Origin: Paenibacillus_AB hodogayensis
GTDB lineage: Bacteria > Bacillota > Bacilli > Paenibacillales > NBRC-103111
Length of the DNA: 64,000 nt
Direction: 5' to 3'
Assembly: GCF_039536325.1 (NCBI RefSeq)
Contig: NZ_BAAAYO010000010.1
Location: 806,001 to 870,000, forward strand
Part shown: positions 36,084 to 44,815 of the stretch, in pieces
How the letters are laid out: every line of letters begins with the position of its first letter
Position numbering within the stretch: the stretch's first letter is position 1
Notes under the pieces: generated by a model
What the model was told of the DNA's origin: nothing
What the model saw: only the letters and a program-made list of their open reading frames with translations
Databases searched by the model: none
Translations under genes and position numbers: made by a program

Positions 36084-37166
36084 TTATAACCCAGCATAAA
36101 TATGTGGATTTTGCCGACGGCATTCTTCAATAACCATCATTTGCTGCCGCACCTGCTGCGGTGTGATTTCAAAAGGAACGCCATTCACCAATGTCTGATA
36201 TAGCTTGCTGTACAAGTTCTTTTCCATGGAATCTAACGTCATAGAATCTGAACGATTAGTTATATCCCAACTATCCTTATACCAGTTCAATGTTTCGCTG
36301 CAATAAGCAGGATTCCCGTTCTGATCGAATAGCGGCTCTCTTATGAGCTGCTGCGGGGGCGCTTCCTCCGGAATAAAATACTTCCACTCCAAATGCTGTA
36401 AACTGCCATACAGTCCGCCGTTTGTTCCTTGTACGATAAATGGATGTCGTGGATACGCGCTGCAGGATGAAATCTCAAGATCGATTGTTGGACGGCCAGG
36501 ACCTCTCAGAATCAGCTTTACATAGTCTTCCGCATCTCCAAACGTATTCGCTCGATCCATAATACAAGTGACTTCCGGCATAACATCCGCTCCAAACAGC
36601 TGTAGCGCTTGGTCTAAAGGGTGCGACCCGGTATTCATCAAATTCCCGCCGTTGCTGCTTTGCAGCGTTTGCCAGTCCCATCTGCGCGCGAAAACGTTGC
36701 TGGTAAAATCGATCTGGATAATACGTCCGAGTATCCCGGATTCAATTACCTTGCGAATCTGGATAAAAGCAGGCTGGAAACGGGCATTTTGGAAGACCGC
36801 AAGGATTTTATTAGACTTCTTCGATTTCTCTATTAGCCGGTTTACCTCTTCCGCCGTTTTCGCAAGCGGCTTTTCACAAAGAACATTCACCCCTCTATCC
36901 AATAATTGCATTGAAATTTCAAAGTGAAGATGGCTCGGAGCGGCATTCACAACGAGATCAAGTTTTTCGTTTTCAATCATTTCTTGCCATGTATGATAAG
37001 CGTTACAGCCATATTCGCGCTTTGCAAGCTGTTGTCGTTCTTCGATTGAATCCGCAATTGCCGTTATTTCATAAAGCTCTTTCATCTTAACCAGTTGGTT
37101 TCCATGTATATGGCGGCCGCTGCGACCTTGCCCGATAATCCCAACCTTTAGCACCTTTGCATCCAT
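36084..37166 (-). CDS. Gfo/Idh/MocA family oxidoreductase
   Basis: 360 aa, ATG at 37166. The Rossmann motif is VGIIGQGRSGRHIHGNQL, the EKP motif VNVLCEKPLAKTAEEV, and the C-terminal domain has GGNLMNTGSHPLDQALQLFG, with the expected His. It is probably an NAD(P)-dependent sugar or polyol dehydrogenase working with the TIM-barrel protein encoded next. Base use is visibly more AT-rich than in the neighbouring SBP and fusion genes, a hint of separate ancestry. Second gene of the operon, 53 bases after the SBP stop. Confidence 0.9.
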   Translation of the reverse strand: MDAKVLKVGIIGQGRSGRHIHGNQLVKMKELYEITAIADSIEERQQLAKREYGCNAYHTWQEMIENEKLDLVVNAAPSHLHFEISMQLLDRGVNVLCEKPLAKTAEEVNRLIEKSKKSNKILAVFQNARFQPAFIQIRKVIESGILGRIIQIDFTSNVFARRWDWQTLQSSNGGNLMNTGSHPLDQALQLFGADVMPEVTCIMDRANTFGDAEDYVKLILRGPGRPTIDLEISSCSAYPRHPFIVQGTNGGLYGSLQHLEWKYFIPEEAPPQQLIREPLFDQNGNPAYCSETLNWYKDSWDITNRSDSMTLDSMEKNLYSKLYQTLVNGVPFEITPQQVRQQMMVIEECRRQNPHIYAGL

Positions 37167-37219
37167 TGATACACATCCTCTTCCAATTTTAGTTTCCGAC
37201 TACAAGCTCCTTATGCATG

Positions 37220-38572
37220 TTATTTCGGCTTGGCCGTCTGTATTTTCTGGTTGGCGATTTCCTCGGCATCGCGGAAAGCCGTATTCAAATCCTTCGTCCC
37301 GCCGATAACGGCGATAACCGCATTGTAAAATTCGGTCGTGGCGATGCCGTTGTACCGCGTCACCGCGCTCGGGGCGCCGTATGTTTGCGGTAGCATCGCT
37401 TTCGTATTTTTCCCTTTGAACAGCGGAACGTCCTGGCCGAACGATTCCTTTACCGTCTTGTTTTGCAATATAGGCAGCAGCTTCCCTTCCCTGGCTTTCT
37501 GCTGCTGGAACTCCTCCGAGGTGAAGTAGGAGATGACCTGGAACGCTTGGTCCTTAACCTTGCTTGTGTTCGGAATATAGTAGTAGGTCGGGTAAGGCTG
37601 CGGTCCCGCGGAGGGGGCGTCGGCGAATACCGGGAACGAAGCGATGTCGAAGTTCATTCCTTCCAGGAGCGCGCCATGAATGCCGGTAAGCTCCACAAAC
37701 ATCGCCGTATTGCGGTCTTTGAAAAACCGGTTGAATTGCGCGCTTACGTCAACAGACGTGCTGTAACCGGGAATTTGATAGAACCGGATGAAATTTTCGG
37801 CGAAGCTTTTCCAGCCCGCCGTATTGATGTTCGCCTTCTCTGTCGCCGGATCGATCGGATTCAGCTTCCGCGCATTCATCTGCGCCGCACCGCTGAACGA
37901 CATCGACAGACCGTAATATTGCGCGTCTCCTTCCTTGCGGGTCAGCTTCTTGTTCAGCTCGTACATCTCGTCCCACGTCATGCCGTCCTTCGGGTAAGGC
38001 ACTCCGAATTTGTCGAAGATGTCCTTGTTGTAATACAGCGCCGAAGGCGGAACGTAGGCCGGCAAGCCGTAAAGGCCACCCTTGGCGATTTGTCTGGCCA
38101 TATCTAGGCTCGTCGGCTCCAGTTTGTTCAGATCGTAGCCGTACTTCTTGATCAGCGGCGTGATATCGTACTCCAGCTTCGGATCAAGGATAGTGGGCGG
38201 CGTCGCGCCGATGGAACAAAACATGATGTCGATTTTTTGCCCCGCGGCAATCAGATCGGTAATGCTCCTGCCCGGCCTGGAGTCGCCGACTATGAAAGTG
38301 GGAGTGATGTAGGGGAACTTCTTCTTGATTGGTTCCCCGAACGTCTGCATAAGGCCGGCTTCGTCCCAATCGCTGACGTACGGATAATAAATGACCAGCT
38401 CGACCGGTTCCTGCGGAGGTTCGACCGGCTTGGCGGGTTGTCCTTCCTTGACGGTTCCTTCCTTTTCCGCCGTTTGCAACGTCCCCCCGCCTGAGCATCC
38501 CGCGGCCATCAGAACGGTAATCACCGTCGCGGTCACGGCCGACACCCCTTTTCGCACCTTGCTGTTGACCAT
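37220..38572 (-). CDS. Extracellular solute-binding lipoprotein (SBP_bac_1), first module
   Basis: 450 aa, ATG at 38572 behind GGGAGAG. Signal peptide with lipobox VLMAAGC near residue 26, then a linker rich in Glu/Pro. The fold is a carbohydrate-type SBP: DLIAAGQKIDIMFCSIGATP, GLYGLPAYVPPSALYYNKD, FDKFGVPYPKDGMTWDEMY. It should bind a sugar outside the membrane. No ABC permease follows it or occurs in the window. It leads the operon that faces the GH31-AraC fusion gene. Its decayed sister copy is at 47184-47916. Confidence 0.92.
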   Translation of the reverse strand: MVNSKVRKGVSAVTATVITVLMAAGCSGGGTLQTAEKEGTVKEGQPAKPVEPPQEPVELVIYYPYVSDWDEAGLMQTFGEPIKKKFPYITPTFIVGDSRPGRSITDLIAAGQKIDIMFCSIGATPPTILDPKLEYDITPLIKKYGYDLNKLEPTSLDMARQIAKGGLYGLPAYVPPSALYYNKDIFDKFGVPYPKDGMTWDEMYELNKKLTRKEGDAQYYGLSMSFSGAAQMNARKLNPIDPATEKANINTAGWKSFAENFIRFYQIPGYSTSVDVSAQFNRFFKDRNTAMFVELTGIHGALLEGMNFDIASFPVFADAPSAGPQPYPTYYYIPNTSKVKDQAFQVISYFTSEEFQQQKAREGKLLPILQNKTVKESFGQDVPLFKGKNTKAMLPQTYGAPSAVTRYNGIATTEFYNAVIAVIGGTKDLNTAFRDAEEIANQKIQTAKPK

Positions 38573-38604
38573 TGCTTTCTCTCCCTTCGTCGAATTACAA
38601 TCAG

Positions 38605-38610
38605 ATTATA
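38605..38610 (-). promoter_or_regulatory. -10 element of the first SBP operon
   Basis: TATAAT reads on the minus strand with no good -35 at 17 bases, as expected for an activator-dependent promoter. Confidence 0.45.
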
Positions 38611-38611
38611 T

Positions 38612-38627
38612 ATGAAAACGCATTCGC
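38612..38627. promoter_or_regulatory. cre-like (CcpA) site, first module
   Basis: ATGAAAACGCATTCGC fits the cre consensus WTGNAARCGNWWWCAW at 14 of 16 positions. It sits directly upstream of the -10 of the SBP operon. A matching site is at 47954-47969. Confidence 0.45.
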
Positions 38628-38637
38628 GTCGTTAGCC

Positions 38638-38655
38638 GATCTATTGCAACTGATC
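38638..38655. promoter_or_regulatory. Imperfect 18-bp palindrome shared by both modules
   Basis: GATCTATTGCAACTGATC lies 67 bases before the fusion gene start. The counterpart in the second module (47980-47997) is a perfect palindrome at the equivalent distance. It is a candidate operator for the fusion regulator or another factor. Confidence 0.5.
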
Positions 38656-38704
38656 GACTATGTATGACTTGTATCTCATCAGCCGTCGAGGGGGTCCCTG
38701 CAAC

Positions 38705-41700
38705 TTGAGCGATAACAGCCATTGCACCGTTATTCCGATCGCAAGCGGCGGCTTCTTGCGCGTGGAAGCGTTAGCCCCGCACGCGCTGCGGATCCGGATG
38801 CGAACGACGAACGACTTTCCGGAATCCGCGCTGGAACGATACGGCATTATCCGCTGCCGGCCCAATGCCGATATGGTCGCGCAAAACGACGGTTCCCGCA
38901 TCGCGCTGCGCACCGCCGAGGCGGAACTACGGGTCGATGCGGCGAACGGGACGCTTGCCTTGCTCCGCGCCTCCGGCGAGCTGCTGACCCGGCATGCCGC
39001 GCCTTCCCGCTACGAAGCGGGACAAGGGTTTGCCATTCATTTCACGCTGGCCGACGGGGAAAGATGGTACGGGTTCGGGGACGAAACGAGGGAGCGTATC
39101 GAGCATCGCGGTCATCGCGCCAGCATGTGGGTGGAGAACGTGAAGCGCTACGCTCCCGTTCCGTTCCTGATGAGCAGCAGAGGCTGGGGACTTGCGATCA
39201 ACACGACGTGGAAGCACGAAATCGACATCGGCTGCACTCAGCCCGACCGGTTGACATTCGAAGGAGCGAACGGGGAGCTGGATTACTTCGTATTTGTCGG
39301 CGACAGTCCGAAGCAGTTGCTGGACCGCTACACGGACGTTGCCGGCAAGCCGGCGCTGCTGCCCAGGTGGGCGTACGGACTGACCTATGTGTGCCACGAA
39401 CTGGTGAACGCCCGCGAAATGATGGACGACGCCCTTAACTTTCGCCGCGAAGGCATTCCGTGCGATATGATCGGGCTGGAGCCGGGCTGGATGGAAAAGC
39501 CGAACGACTGGTCGACGAGCAAAAACTGGCACCCGGAACGGTTTCGGGTTCCCCCGTTCTCGAATGAATCGGAAACGTTTATCGGTGCCCTGGACAAGCT
39601 CGGCTTCAAGCTGAGTCTGTTGCTGAGCTGCGTTCATGACTTGAGCGTATACGAAGAGCGGCAACTGGCTGGAGCCGCCCCGTACTCCGCCGCGCTAACG
39701 CCTGAGACGGAAGACGAGGAGCCATGGTACGAGCATTTGCGAAAATTTGTCGATCAGGGCGTCGCCGCGTTCAAGCTGAGCGGATCGTGGCAATCGGTTC
39801 CGCAGCCCGGCCGCCGATGGAGCAACGGCATGGACGATGAAGAAATGCATAACCTGTATCCGCTTCTGCTTGCCAAGCAAATGCATGTCGGGTTCCGGGA
39901 ACAGACCGGGCTCAGGCCGATGATTTACACGTTGTCCGGCTTTACCGGCATACAGCAATACGCCGCAACGTGGGCGGGCAGCTCCGGGAAGGGGGCGGCG
40001 CTCGTTTCCATGCTGAACCACGGCATGTCCGGCCATGTTCATACGACCGCCGATATGGATGTTTCCACTCCCGAGACCATTCATTTCGGATTTTTGCAGC
40101 CATGGTCGCAGATAAACAGTTGGGCGTATTGGCGTCATCCGTGTCTGCTGGAGCGCGATCTGCTGCAAACGTTCAAAGCGTACGCCAAGCTGCGCTACCG
40201 GCTGCTGCCGTATATTTATTCGGCGGCGCATCAGGCCGCCCGCACCGGCATGCCGATCGTACGGGCGATGCCGCTCGCGTTTCCCGACGATCCGCGTGCG
40301 GACGGACTACTGAACCAATACATGCTAGGGGATTTTTTCCTGGTCACCGCTTTTACCGAAACCGTATATTTGCCAGAAGGAGAATGGATCGATTACTGGA
40401 CCGGAAGCCGGCATACCGGACCGGCGGAGCTCGACTATAACGCGCCGGCGCCGGCGGGCGGGCCGTTGTTCGTGCGGGCAGGGGCGATTATTCCCGAATG
40501 GCCGGAGGTGACCCATATCGGAACGAAGCAGCCGGAAACGATCAGCCTGCATCTATACCCTTACGGGGAAAGCAACTACACACTCATCGAGGATGATGGG
40601 ACAACTTACGGGTATTTGGAGGGCAATGTCGCCGAGACGTCCGTAAGATGCCGGGCGACGGAGAAATGGATGAGGATCGCCGTCGGCCGACGGACGGGTC
40701 GGTACGAAGGAATGCCGGCAAAGCGCCGATATGAGATGTTTCTGCACGTGACAGCGAAGCCACTGCAGGTCGTCGTCGACGGGCGCATTATCGAGGAAGT
40801 CGGACAGCCGCCGTATAACGGCATAACGGATGCCGGTTGGCATTTTGACCGCTCGACGTGGCTCGTCCGCCTGAATGCGGAAGAAAAGGCGGACAAACCG
40901 GACGACCTGAGCATCGAATTTTTATTTGATGCAACCTTGCGCCGGAAATCGGCGGCAGCCTGCAGCCAGGGCGGCCAAGAGGTGGAACGTGCGGGCCGGG
41001 AACCAAAAGCGGCGGAGTTTTCCGGCAAGATGCGTCCCGCCTCGCCTCCGCCAAATTGCTGGGCTGACGACCCGGGGTCGAAGATGTCACCGATCCAAGC
41101 GGGTGCGCTATGGGAAGCCGAGCTGGAGATAGGCCTGGAAACCGGAGATCCGACTAAAGCGTTCACGGCTTTGGAACAATGGTGGATCGAACGGATGGAG
41201 AGTCAATTGGAAGCCGGAGAGTCGCGCGTTAACTTGCTCGTTTTGTACGGACTATTCGTACAGGTCTGCAACCGCCAAGGCTGGACGCTGCAGACGGTGC
41301 TCGGCGGAGACTACGACGCTTTCAGCAACGTGCAGGCTCTGTCCGGGAGCGAACATGCGTACGGCCTGATGCGGGGAACCGTTCAGCGCTTCCTCGACTA
41401 CCGGCGGTACGCCAAGAAGGACAACATTCATCCGCTGATCAAACAAGTGTCCGACATTATAGAGAAAGAGCCGGGTGGCGAGTTGTGGCTGCAAACGTTG
41501 GCCGAACGGCTGCACGTCAATTCGTCCTACCTGAGCCGGCTGTTCAAACGGGAGATCGGCCAGCCGCTCAACGATTACGTGCTGTCCCGCAAAATGGAAC
41601 GGGCCAAAACGCTGCTGATCGCCGGAGGCACCGTCTCGGAGACGGCCGACCTGCTCGGCTACAAGGATACGAGCCATTTCATCCGCGTGTTTCGAAAATA

Positions 41701-41734
41701 TTGGGGCGTGACTCCCGGCGAGCTGAAACATTGA
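38705..41734 (+). CDS. GH31-like pseudoenzyme fused to AraC-type DNA-binding domain, copy 1
   Basis: 1009 aa from TTG 38705, chosen because GAGGGGG precedes it and because it aligns exactly with the TTG start of copy 2. Residues 1 to about 740 are a full GH31 alpha-glycosidase-like unit (N-terminal beta domain, TIM barrel, distal beta domains), close to the stand-alone GH31 at 44812. The nucleophile motif FKLDGAK is here FKLSGSW (Ser359), and the acid/base motif TWAGD is TWAGS (Ser426), so both catalytic Asp are absent. A Pro/Ala-rich variable linker follows, then a helical region (about 800-905) and a complete AraC HTH pair (LAERLHVNSSYLSRLFKREI, DLLGYKDTSHFIRVFRKYWG). No signal peptide: cytoplasmic. 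I infer a sugar-sensing transcription regulator of the divergent SBP operon. Confidence 0.93.
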   Translation: MSDNSHCTVIPIASGGFLRVEALAPHALRIRMRTTNDFPESALERYGIIRCRPNADMVAQNDGSRIALRTAEAELRVDAANGTLALLRASGELLTRHAAPSRYEAGQGFAIHFTLADGERWYGFGDETRERIEHRGHRASMWVENVKRYAPVPFLMSSRGWGLAINTTWKHEIDIGCTQPDRLTFEGANGELDYFVFVGDSPKQLLDRYTDVAGKPALLPRWAYGLTYVCHELVNAREMMDDALNFRREGIPCDMIGLEPGWMEKPNDWSTSKNWHPERFRVPPFSNESETFIGALDKLGFKLSLLLSCVHDLSVYEERQLAGAAPYSAALTPETEDEEPWYEHLRKFVDQGVAAFKLSGSWQSVPQPGRRWSNGMDDEEMHNLYPLLLAKQMHVGFREQTGLRPMIYTLSGFTGIQQYAATWAGSSGKGAALVSMLNHGMSGHVHTTADMDVSTPETIHFGFLQPWSQINSWAYWRHPCLLERDLLQTFKAYAKLRYRLLPYIYSAAHQAARTGMPIVRAMPLAFPDDPRADGLLNQYMLGDFFLVTAFTETVYLPEGEWIDYWTGSRHTGPAELDYNAPAPAGGPLFVRAGAIIPEWPEVTHIGTKQPETISLHLYPYGESNYTLIEDDGTTYGYLEGNVAETSVRCRATEKWMRIAVGRRTGRYEGMPAKRRYEMFLHVTAKPLQVVVDGRIIEEVGQPPYNGITDAGWHFDRSTWLVRLNAEEKADKPDDLSIEFLFDATLRRKSAAACSQGGQEVERAGREPKAAEFSGKMRPASPPPNCWADDPGSKMSPIQAGALWEAELEIGLETGDPTKAFTALEQWWIERMESQLEAGESRVNLLVLYGLFVQVCNRQGWTLQTVLGGDYDAFSNVQALSGSEHAYGLMRGTVQRFLDYRRYAKKDNIHPLIKQVSDIIEKEPGGELWLQTLAERLHVNSSYLSRLFKREIGQPLNDYVLSRKMERAKTLLIAGGTVSETADLLGYKDTSHFIRVFRKYWGVTPGELKH

Positions 41735-41759
41735 CGGCGGCCGCAAGCCGCATACACTG

Positions 41760-41799
41760 AAAAGCACCGCATCCTTCTCAGGAAGGGCGCGGTGCTTTT
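41760..41799 (+). terminator. Terminator after the first fusion gene
   Basis: AAAAGCACCGC pairs with GCGGTGCTTTT, giving a strong hairpin with A/T-runs on both sides. It probably also serves the minus-strand pseudogene remnants. Confidence 0.85.
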
Positions 41800-41822
41800 C
41801 GTTCGGTACCGGGCGGGGCGAA

Positions 41823-42068
41823 TCAAGAGCCCGTTATTCGCGGCATCGGCATCGGCTCTTTGCCAAGCTCGGCCCAGACGTACCGGAGCAGCAGCTCGGT
41901 TATCAGCGCGGAAGCTTCCGGCTCGTACCCGGGAGTACCGCCGGCAACGCAGACCCAACCCGCAAAGCTGCCAGCCACGCAGTTATCGTTGTACAGCAGG
42001 GTTCCTTGTCGGTATTGGCCGAGTTGCACTTTTGCGGTAAATACCCCGAATCGAAAAGCAGCGTTTTG
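41823..42068 (-). pseudogene. Beta-helix (lyase-like) pseudogene, C-terminal fragment
   Basis: Two frames together match the intact gene at 33234. DNKTLLFDSGYLPQKCN corresponds to its DNKTLLFDSGFIAQKCN; then, after a frameshift and deletion, LGQYRQGTLLYNDN...GWVCVAGGTPG corresponds to the C-terminal module. It begins right at the stop codon of the SBP gene at 42069: that stop lies within the sequence AGATAACAAAACGC, which also encodes the conserved DNKT of the lyase. The N-terminal part lies beyond the SBP gene (43410-43862). Confidence 0.8.
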
Positions 42069-43388
42069 TTATCTCTTTGTTGTCTTGGCTTCGTCAATCT
42101 TTTTATTCGTTGCCTCCGCAGCTTCGCGCAAAGCGGTATTGAGATCAACGCCCTTCGTGGCGATGTTCGTAAGCGCGGTGTTCAGCTCTGTTGCGGCGAC
42201 GACCTGATACTCGGTAATGTTGGACATCTTGGCATGCTTAGGGAACAAGGCCGCCACATTTTGACCGTTATACTTTGGGAGATCTTTGCCGTAGCTCTGG
42301 TGCAATTTCGTATCATTCAACGCAGTAGCCAATCCTCTGGCGTTCAGAGAAATCTGGAATTCCTCGGACGAAATAAACTTCATTACCTCGAAGGCGGCGT
42401 CTCGCTGCTTGCTGATCGAGCTCATAAACCAGTAATTCGGGAATACTTGCGGTCCCACATTCCGAATATCCGGGAAGTCGGGAATTCGGACAACGCCCCA
42501 GTTCGCGACGGCGGCTCCGGGCGTGTTTCCGCAGCAGCCGGTATAGTTCGTGGCCATCGCCACGTTACCTTTGGTATTGAAATTGACAACGGTAGCTTGT
42601 GTAACATCGACACCCGGTATCATCATGAATTTAGTAAACGTTTGAACGATCTTTTTCCAGGCATCTGTTTCGAAGCTCGCTTTGAGTGTTTTCGGATCGA
42701 CCAGATCCAGTGAATATTGGTTGACCTGCAAGTAAAAGTTATCGTTGACGAAACCGTAGTAGGACGTGTCTCCTTCTTTCCGCGTCAGTTTGACCGCCAG
42801 ATCGTACACTTCATCCCACGTGATCCCATCCTTCGGATAAGGAACGGCGAATTTGTCGAACAAGTCCTTGTTGTAGTACAAGCCGGAGGTGCCTACAAAA
42901 GCGGGCAGACCATAGATCCCGCCGTTCGCCATCTGGCGCTGCAGCTCAATGACGGCAGGGGAGAATTTGGCCAAGTCGACCTTGTCTCGTTTGATCAAGT
43001 CGCTAATGTCGTTTTGCAGATTCAGCTCGCGCAGATTCAGATGGTAGGTGGTGTAGGCTCCGAATGCGATATCGAGCGGGTTTTTGTTCGCGACATATTC
43101 CTCAATTTTTGTCTGGCCGGCAAAACTCACCTTAAACTTGATGTCAGGAAATTTTTCATATAAATATTTGCCGTATGTGGTATCGAACCATTCCTGGGTC
43201 CCCCCGGTCAAACTGAACAAGCTCAGCTCAATCGGCCCCAGAGGCTTCTTCTGCTCCTGCGCCTGCTGCGGCGTCTGCTCCTGCGTCTGCTGCTTTCCTG
43301 TACTCTGGCCCCCGCTGCAAGCTGTTGCCGCAACCGTGATGAACGCAAGCAGGACGACCTTCCATCCGTATAAGCTCTTCTTTACCAT
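42069..43388 (-). CDS. Extracellular solute-binding lipoprotein inserted in the beta-helix pseudogene
   Basis: 439 aa from ATG 43388, which has GGGAGG upstream; the frame open to 43691 is the fused remnant of another gene. Signal peptide with a lipobox-like AATAC near residue 24, then a Gln/Pro-rich spacer. SBP_bac_1 blocks: GIYGLPAFVGTSGLYYNKDL and FDKFAVPYPKDGITWDEVY. It is related to, but clearly distinct from, the SBP at 37220. There is no permease nearby. It lies between the two halves of a lyase-like pseudogene, so it arrived by insertion or recombination. Confidence 0.9.
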   Translation of the reverse strand: MVKKSLYGWKVVLLAFITVAATACSGGQSTGKQQTQEQTPQQAQEQKKPLGPIELSLFSLTGGTQEWFDTTYGKYLYEKFPDIKFKVSFAGQTKIEEYVANKNPLDIAFGAYTTYHLNLRELNLQNDISDLIKRDKVDLAKFSPAVIELQRQMANGGIYGLPAFVGTSGLYYNKDLFDKFAVPYPKDGITWDEVYDLAVKLTRKEGDTSYYGFVNDNFYLQVNQYSLDLVDPKTLKASFETDAWKKIVQTFTKFMMIPGVDVTQATVVNFNTKGNVAMATNYTGCCGNTPGAAVANWGVVRIPDFPDIRNVGPQVFPNYWFMSSISKQRDAAFEVMKFISSEEFQISLNARGLATALNDTKLHQSYGKDLPKYNGQNVAALFPKHAKMSNITEYQVVAATELNTALTNIATKGVDLNTALREAAEATNKKIDEAKTTKR

Positions 43389-43409
43389 ATCGAACCTCCC
43401 TTGTAAAAT

Positions 43410-43862
43410 ATTCCATTTTAATTGTCCGCTTTTAAACGTGATTTTCCTGCCATAAGCCTCGCGCCGATCACTTTGTCGTCGCCTTCGCCAAAGGAGCCGC
43501 CATAAAATTCGTTTCCGTTCGCCCAGCCCGAATTTTGATTTTTCAGCAGTAGATGGACTTTGCCGTATTGAAACAGTCCCAGCGAGATGAGATTGGCGTA
43601 AAACCCGAGACTGTTTTTCGCCGATAGTAGGACGTTTGTGCAGAAACGGGTAACCGAGCCAGCTCGATCGTGTTATGGAACAGGTTGACAAATTCGACTC
43701 CGACCGAACCAGGCGACGCTTACGGCATCCGACCCGATCATTCTTTTGAACCGCTCACCAGATGCCGCACCCGCTTTGCATCCCGCCCACCGCCGCGGCC
43801 GCTCCTGCCATTCCGATCGCAGCCAACAGCTTTCTTCTGCACATATTCTCGGTACCATTCAT
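43410..43862 (-). pseudogene. Beta-helix (lyase-like) pseudogene, N-terminal fragment
   Basis: ATG 43862 follows GGAGGG as in the intact gene. The Tat signal is kept (CRRKLLAAIGMAGAAAAVGG) but the frame stops after 35 residues. Later pieces match the intact protein in order: ERFKRMIGSDAVSVAWFG, then EFVNLFHNTIELA, then KNQNSGWANGNEFYGGSF. The pieces are separated by deletions of tens to about a hundred codons. Homology ends near 43450, just before the SBP leader. Confidence 0.82.
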
Positions 43863-43903
43863 CGATATCCCTCCGATATCGCGATCTTCCGTGACTCCTT
43901 CTG

Positions 43904-44815
43904 TTACAAATCGACCGTGTCTCCGCTATGCCTGCTTTCGTTGGCCGCTTCGATAAAACGGACGATTTCGATCGTTTCTTCCTTGGCCAGCGGCGAACCC
44001 CCCGTCTGGAACATGGTCAACACCTCTTCCAGCATGCAGGCGTAAAAAGGCTTCGTTCCCGCGTACGCGTTTATGCATCGGCTTCCTTTTTCACGGTGGA
44101 CGACGGCTCCAAAGACGCCGTTGCCTTTGCGGTTGCCGCGCACCGTGCCGATGCGGCCGTCTTTCCATTTGCCGACAACGAGCTCATGGTGCTCCGATGT
44201 TTCGGCAGTCACGTGGATGCAGCCTGGTCCGAGAATCGCATACAGCATTTCAACGGCGTGAATGCCGTACCAGAACAGTCCCGGCTGCGTCGGTTCGAGC
44301 GCCATCGGGCCCTGAGTGTCGGCGCCTATCACGGCGCCGCTCTCCCCGTCCCAGAGCGCTTCGGTCAACGGCTGTGCATAGCGCAGCGAGGAAGCGCTCA
44401 TCAAGGGAAACCCATATCGCTCGGCCAGCCCGAACATGCGGACGGCGTCGGCGGTGCAGACGGCAAAAGGCTTGTCGACAAAAACAGGCTTGCCATACGG
44501 CGCAATCGCTTCAAGCAGCTGCGGATGCGCGCGCCCGTCTACCGATACAAGCAGAATGGCGTCGCATTCCCGGGCGACTTGTTCGGGACTGTCTACGATG
44601 CTTACGCCGAATTCGTCGCGCAGTTGGGCAGTGTACTTCGGCACGTAGTCGTACTTGAAATCGGGGGAGCCGCCGGGAAAGGCTACGGCCACGCGGCCCC
44701 CCGGAACATGGTGCGGGTTTTGCGGATCGTTAAGCAATTGGGCGAAGGCGGTCGTATGCGACGTATCCAGGCCGATCATCCCGAGCTTTAACGCAGTCGC
44801 AGTCGTTTTCGTCAA
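43904..44815 (-). CDS. Gfo/Idh/MocA family oxidoreductase, second module
   Basis: 303 aa from TTG 44815, preceded by AAGGAGG; the start overlaps the GH31 stop (TTGA), pointing to translational coupling. Rossmann start LGMIGLDTSHTTAFAQLLND, an atypical nucleotide loop (no GxGxxG), VFVDKPFAV in place of the usual EKP (Lys kept, Glu replaced by Asp), and PGLFWYGIHAVEMLYAILG with the conserved His in the C-terminal domain. It is likely a sugar dehydrogenase-type enzyme acting on the product of the adjacent GH31; whether it is active is uncertain given the changed loop. Confidence 0.85.
   Translation of the reverse strand: MTKTTATALKLGMIGLDTSHTTAFAQLLNDPQNPHHVPGGRVAVAFPGGSPDFKYDYVPKYTAQLRDEFGVSIVDSPEQVARECDAILLVSVDGRAHPQLLEAIAPYGKPVFVDKPFAVCTADAVRMFGLAERYGFPLMSASSLRYAQPLTEALWDGESGAVIGADTQGPMALEPTQPGLFWYGIHAVEMLYAILGPGCIHVTAETSEHHELVVGKWKDGRIGTVRGNRKGNGVFGAVVHREKGSRCINAYAGTKPFYACMLEEVLTMFQTGGSPLAKEETIEIVRFIEAANESRHSGDTVDL

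Noticed and set aside
38660..38704. Upstream ATG start of the first fusion gene
   Set aside because: It has no ribosome binding site. The TTG at 38705 has one and matches the start of the second copy exactly.
38705..41734. Explaining the GH31-AraC fusion as an assembly or annotation artefact
   Set aside because: A second, diverged copy at 48046-51063 has the same architecture and continuous frame, which an artefact would not produce.
43389..43691. N-terminal extension of the SBP at 42069 up to 43691
   Set aside because: The extension is an out-of-frame reading of the beta-helix pseudogene. The true start at 43388 has a ribosome binding site and a lipoprotein signal.
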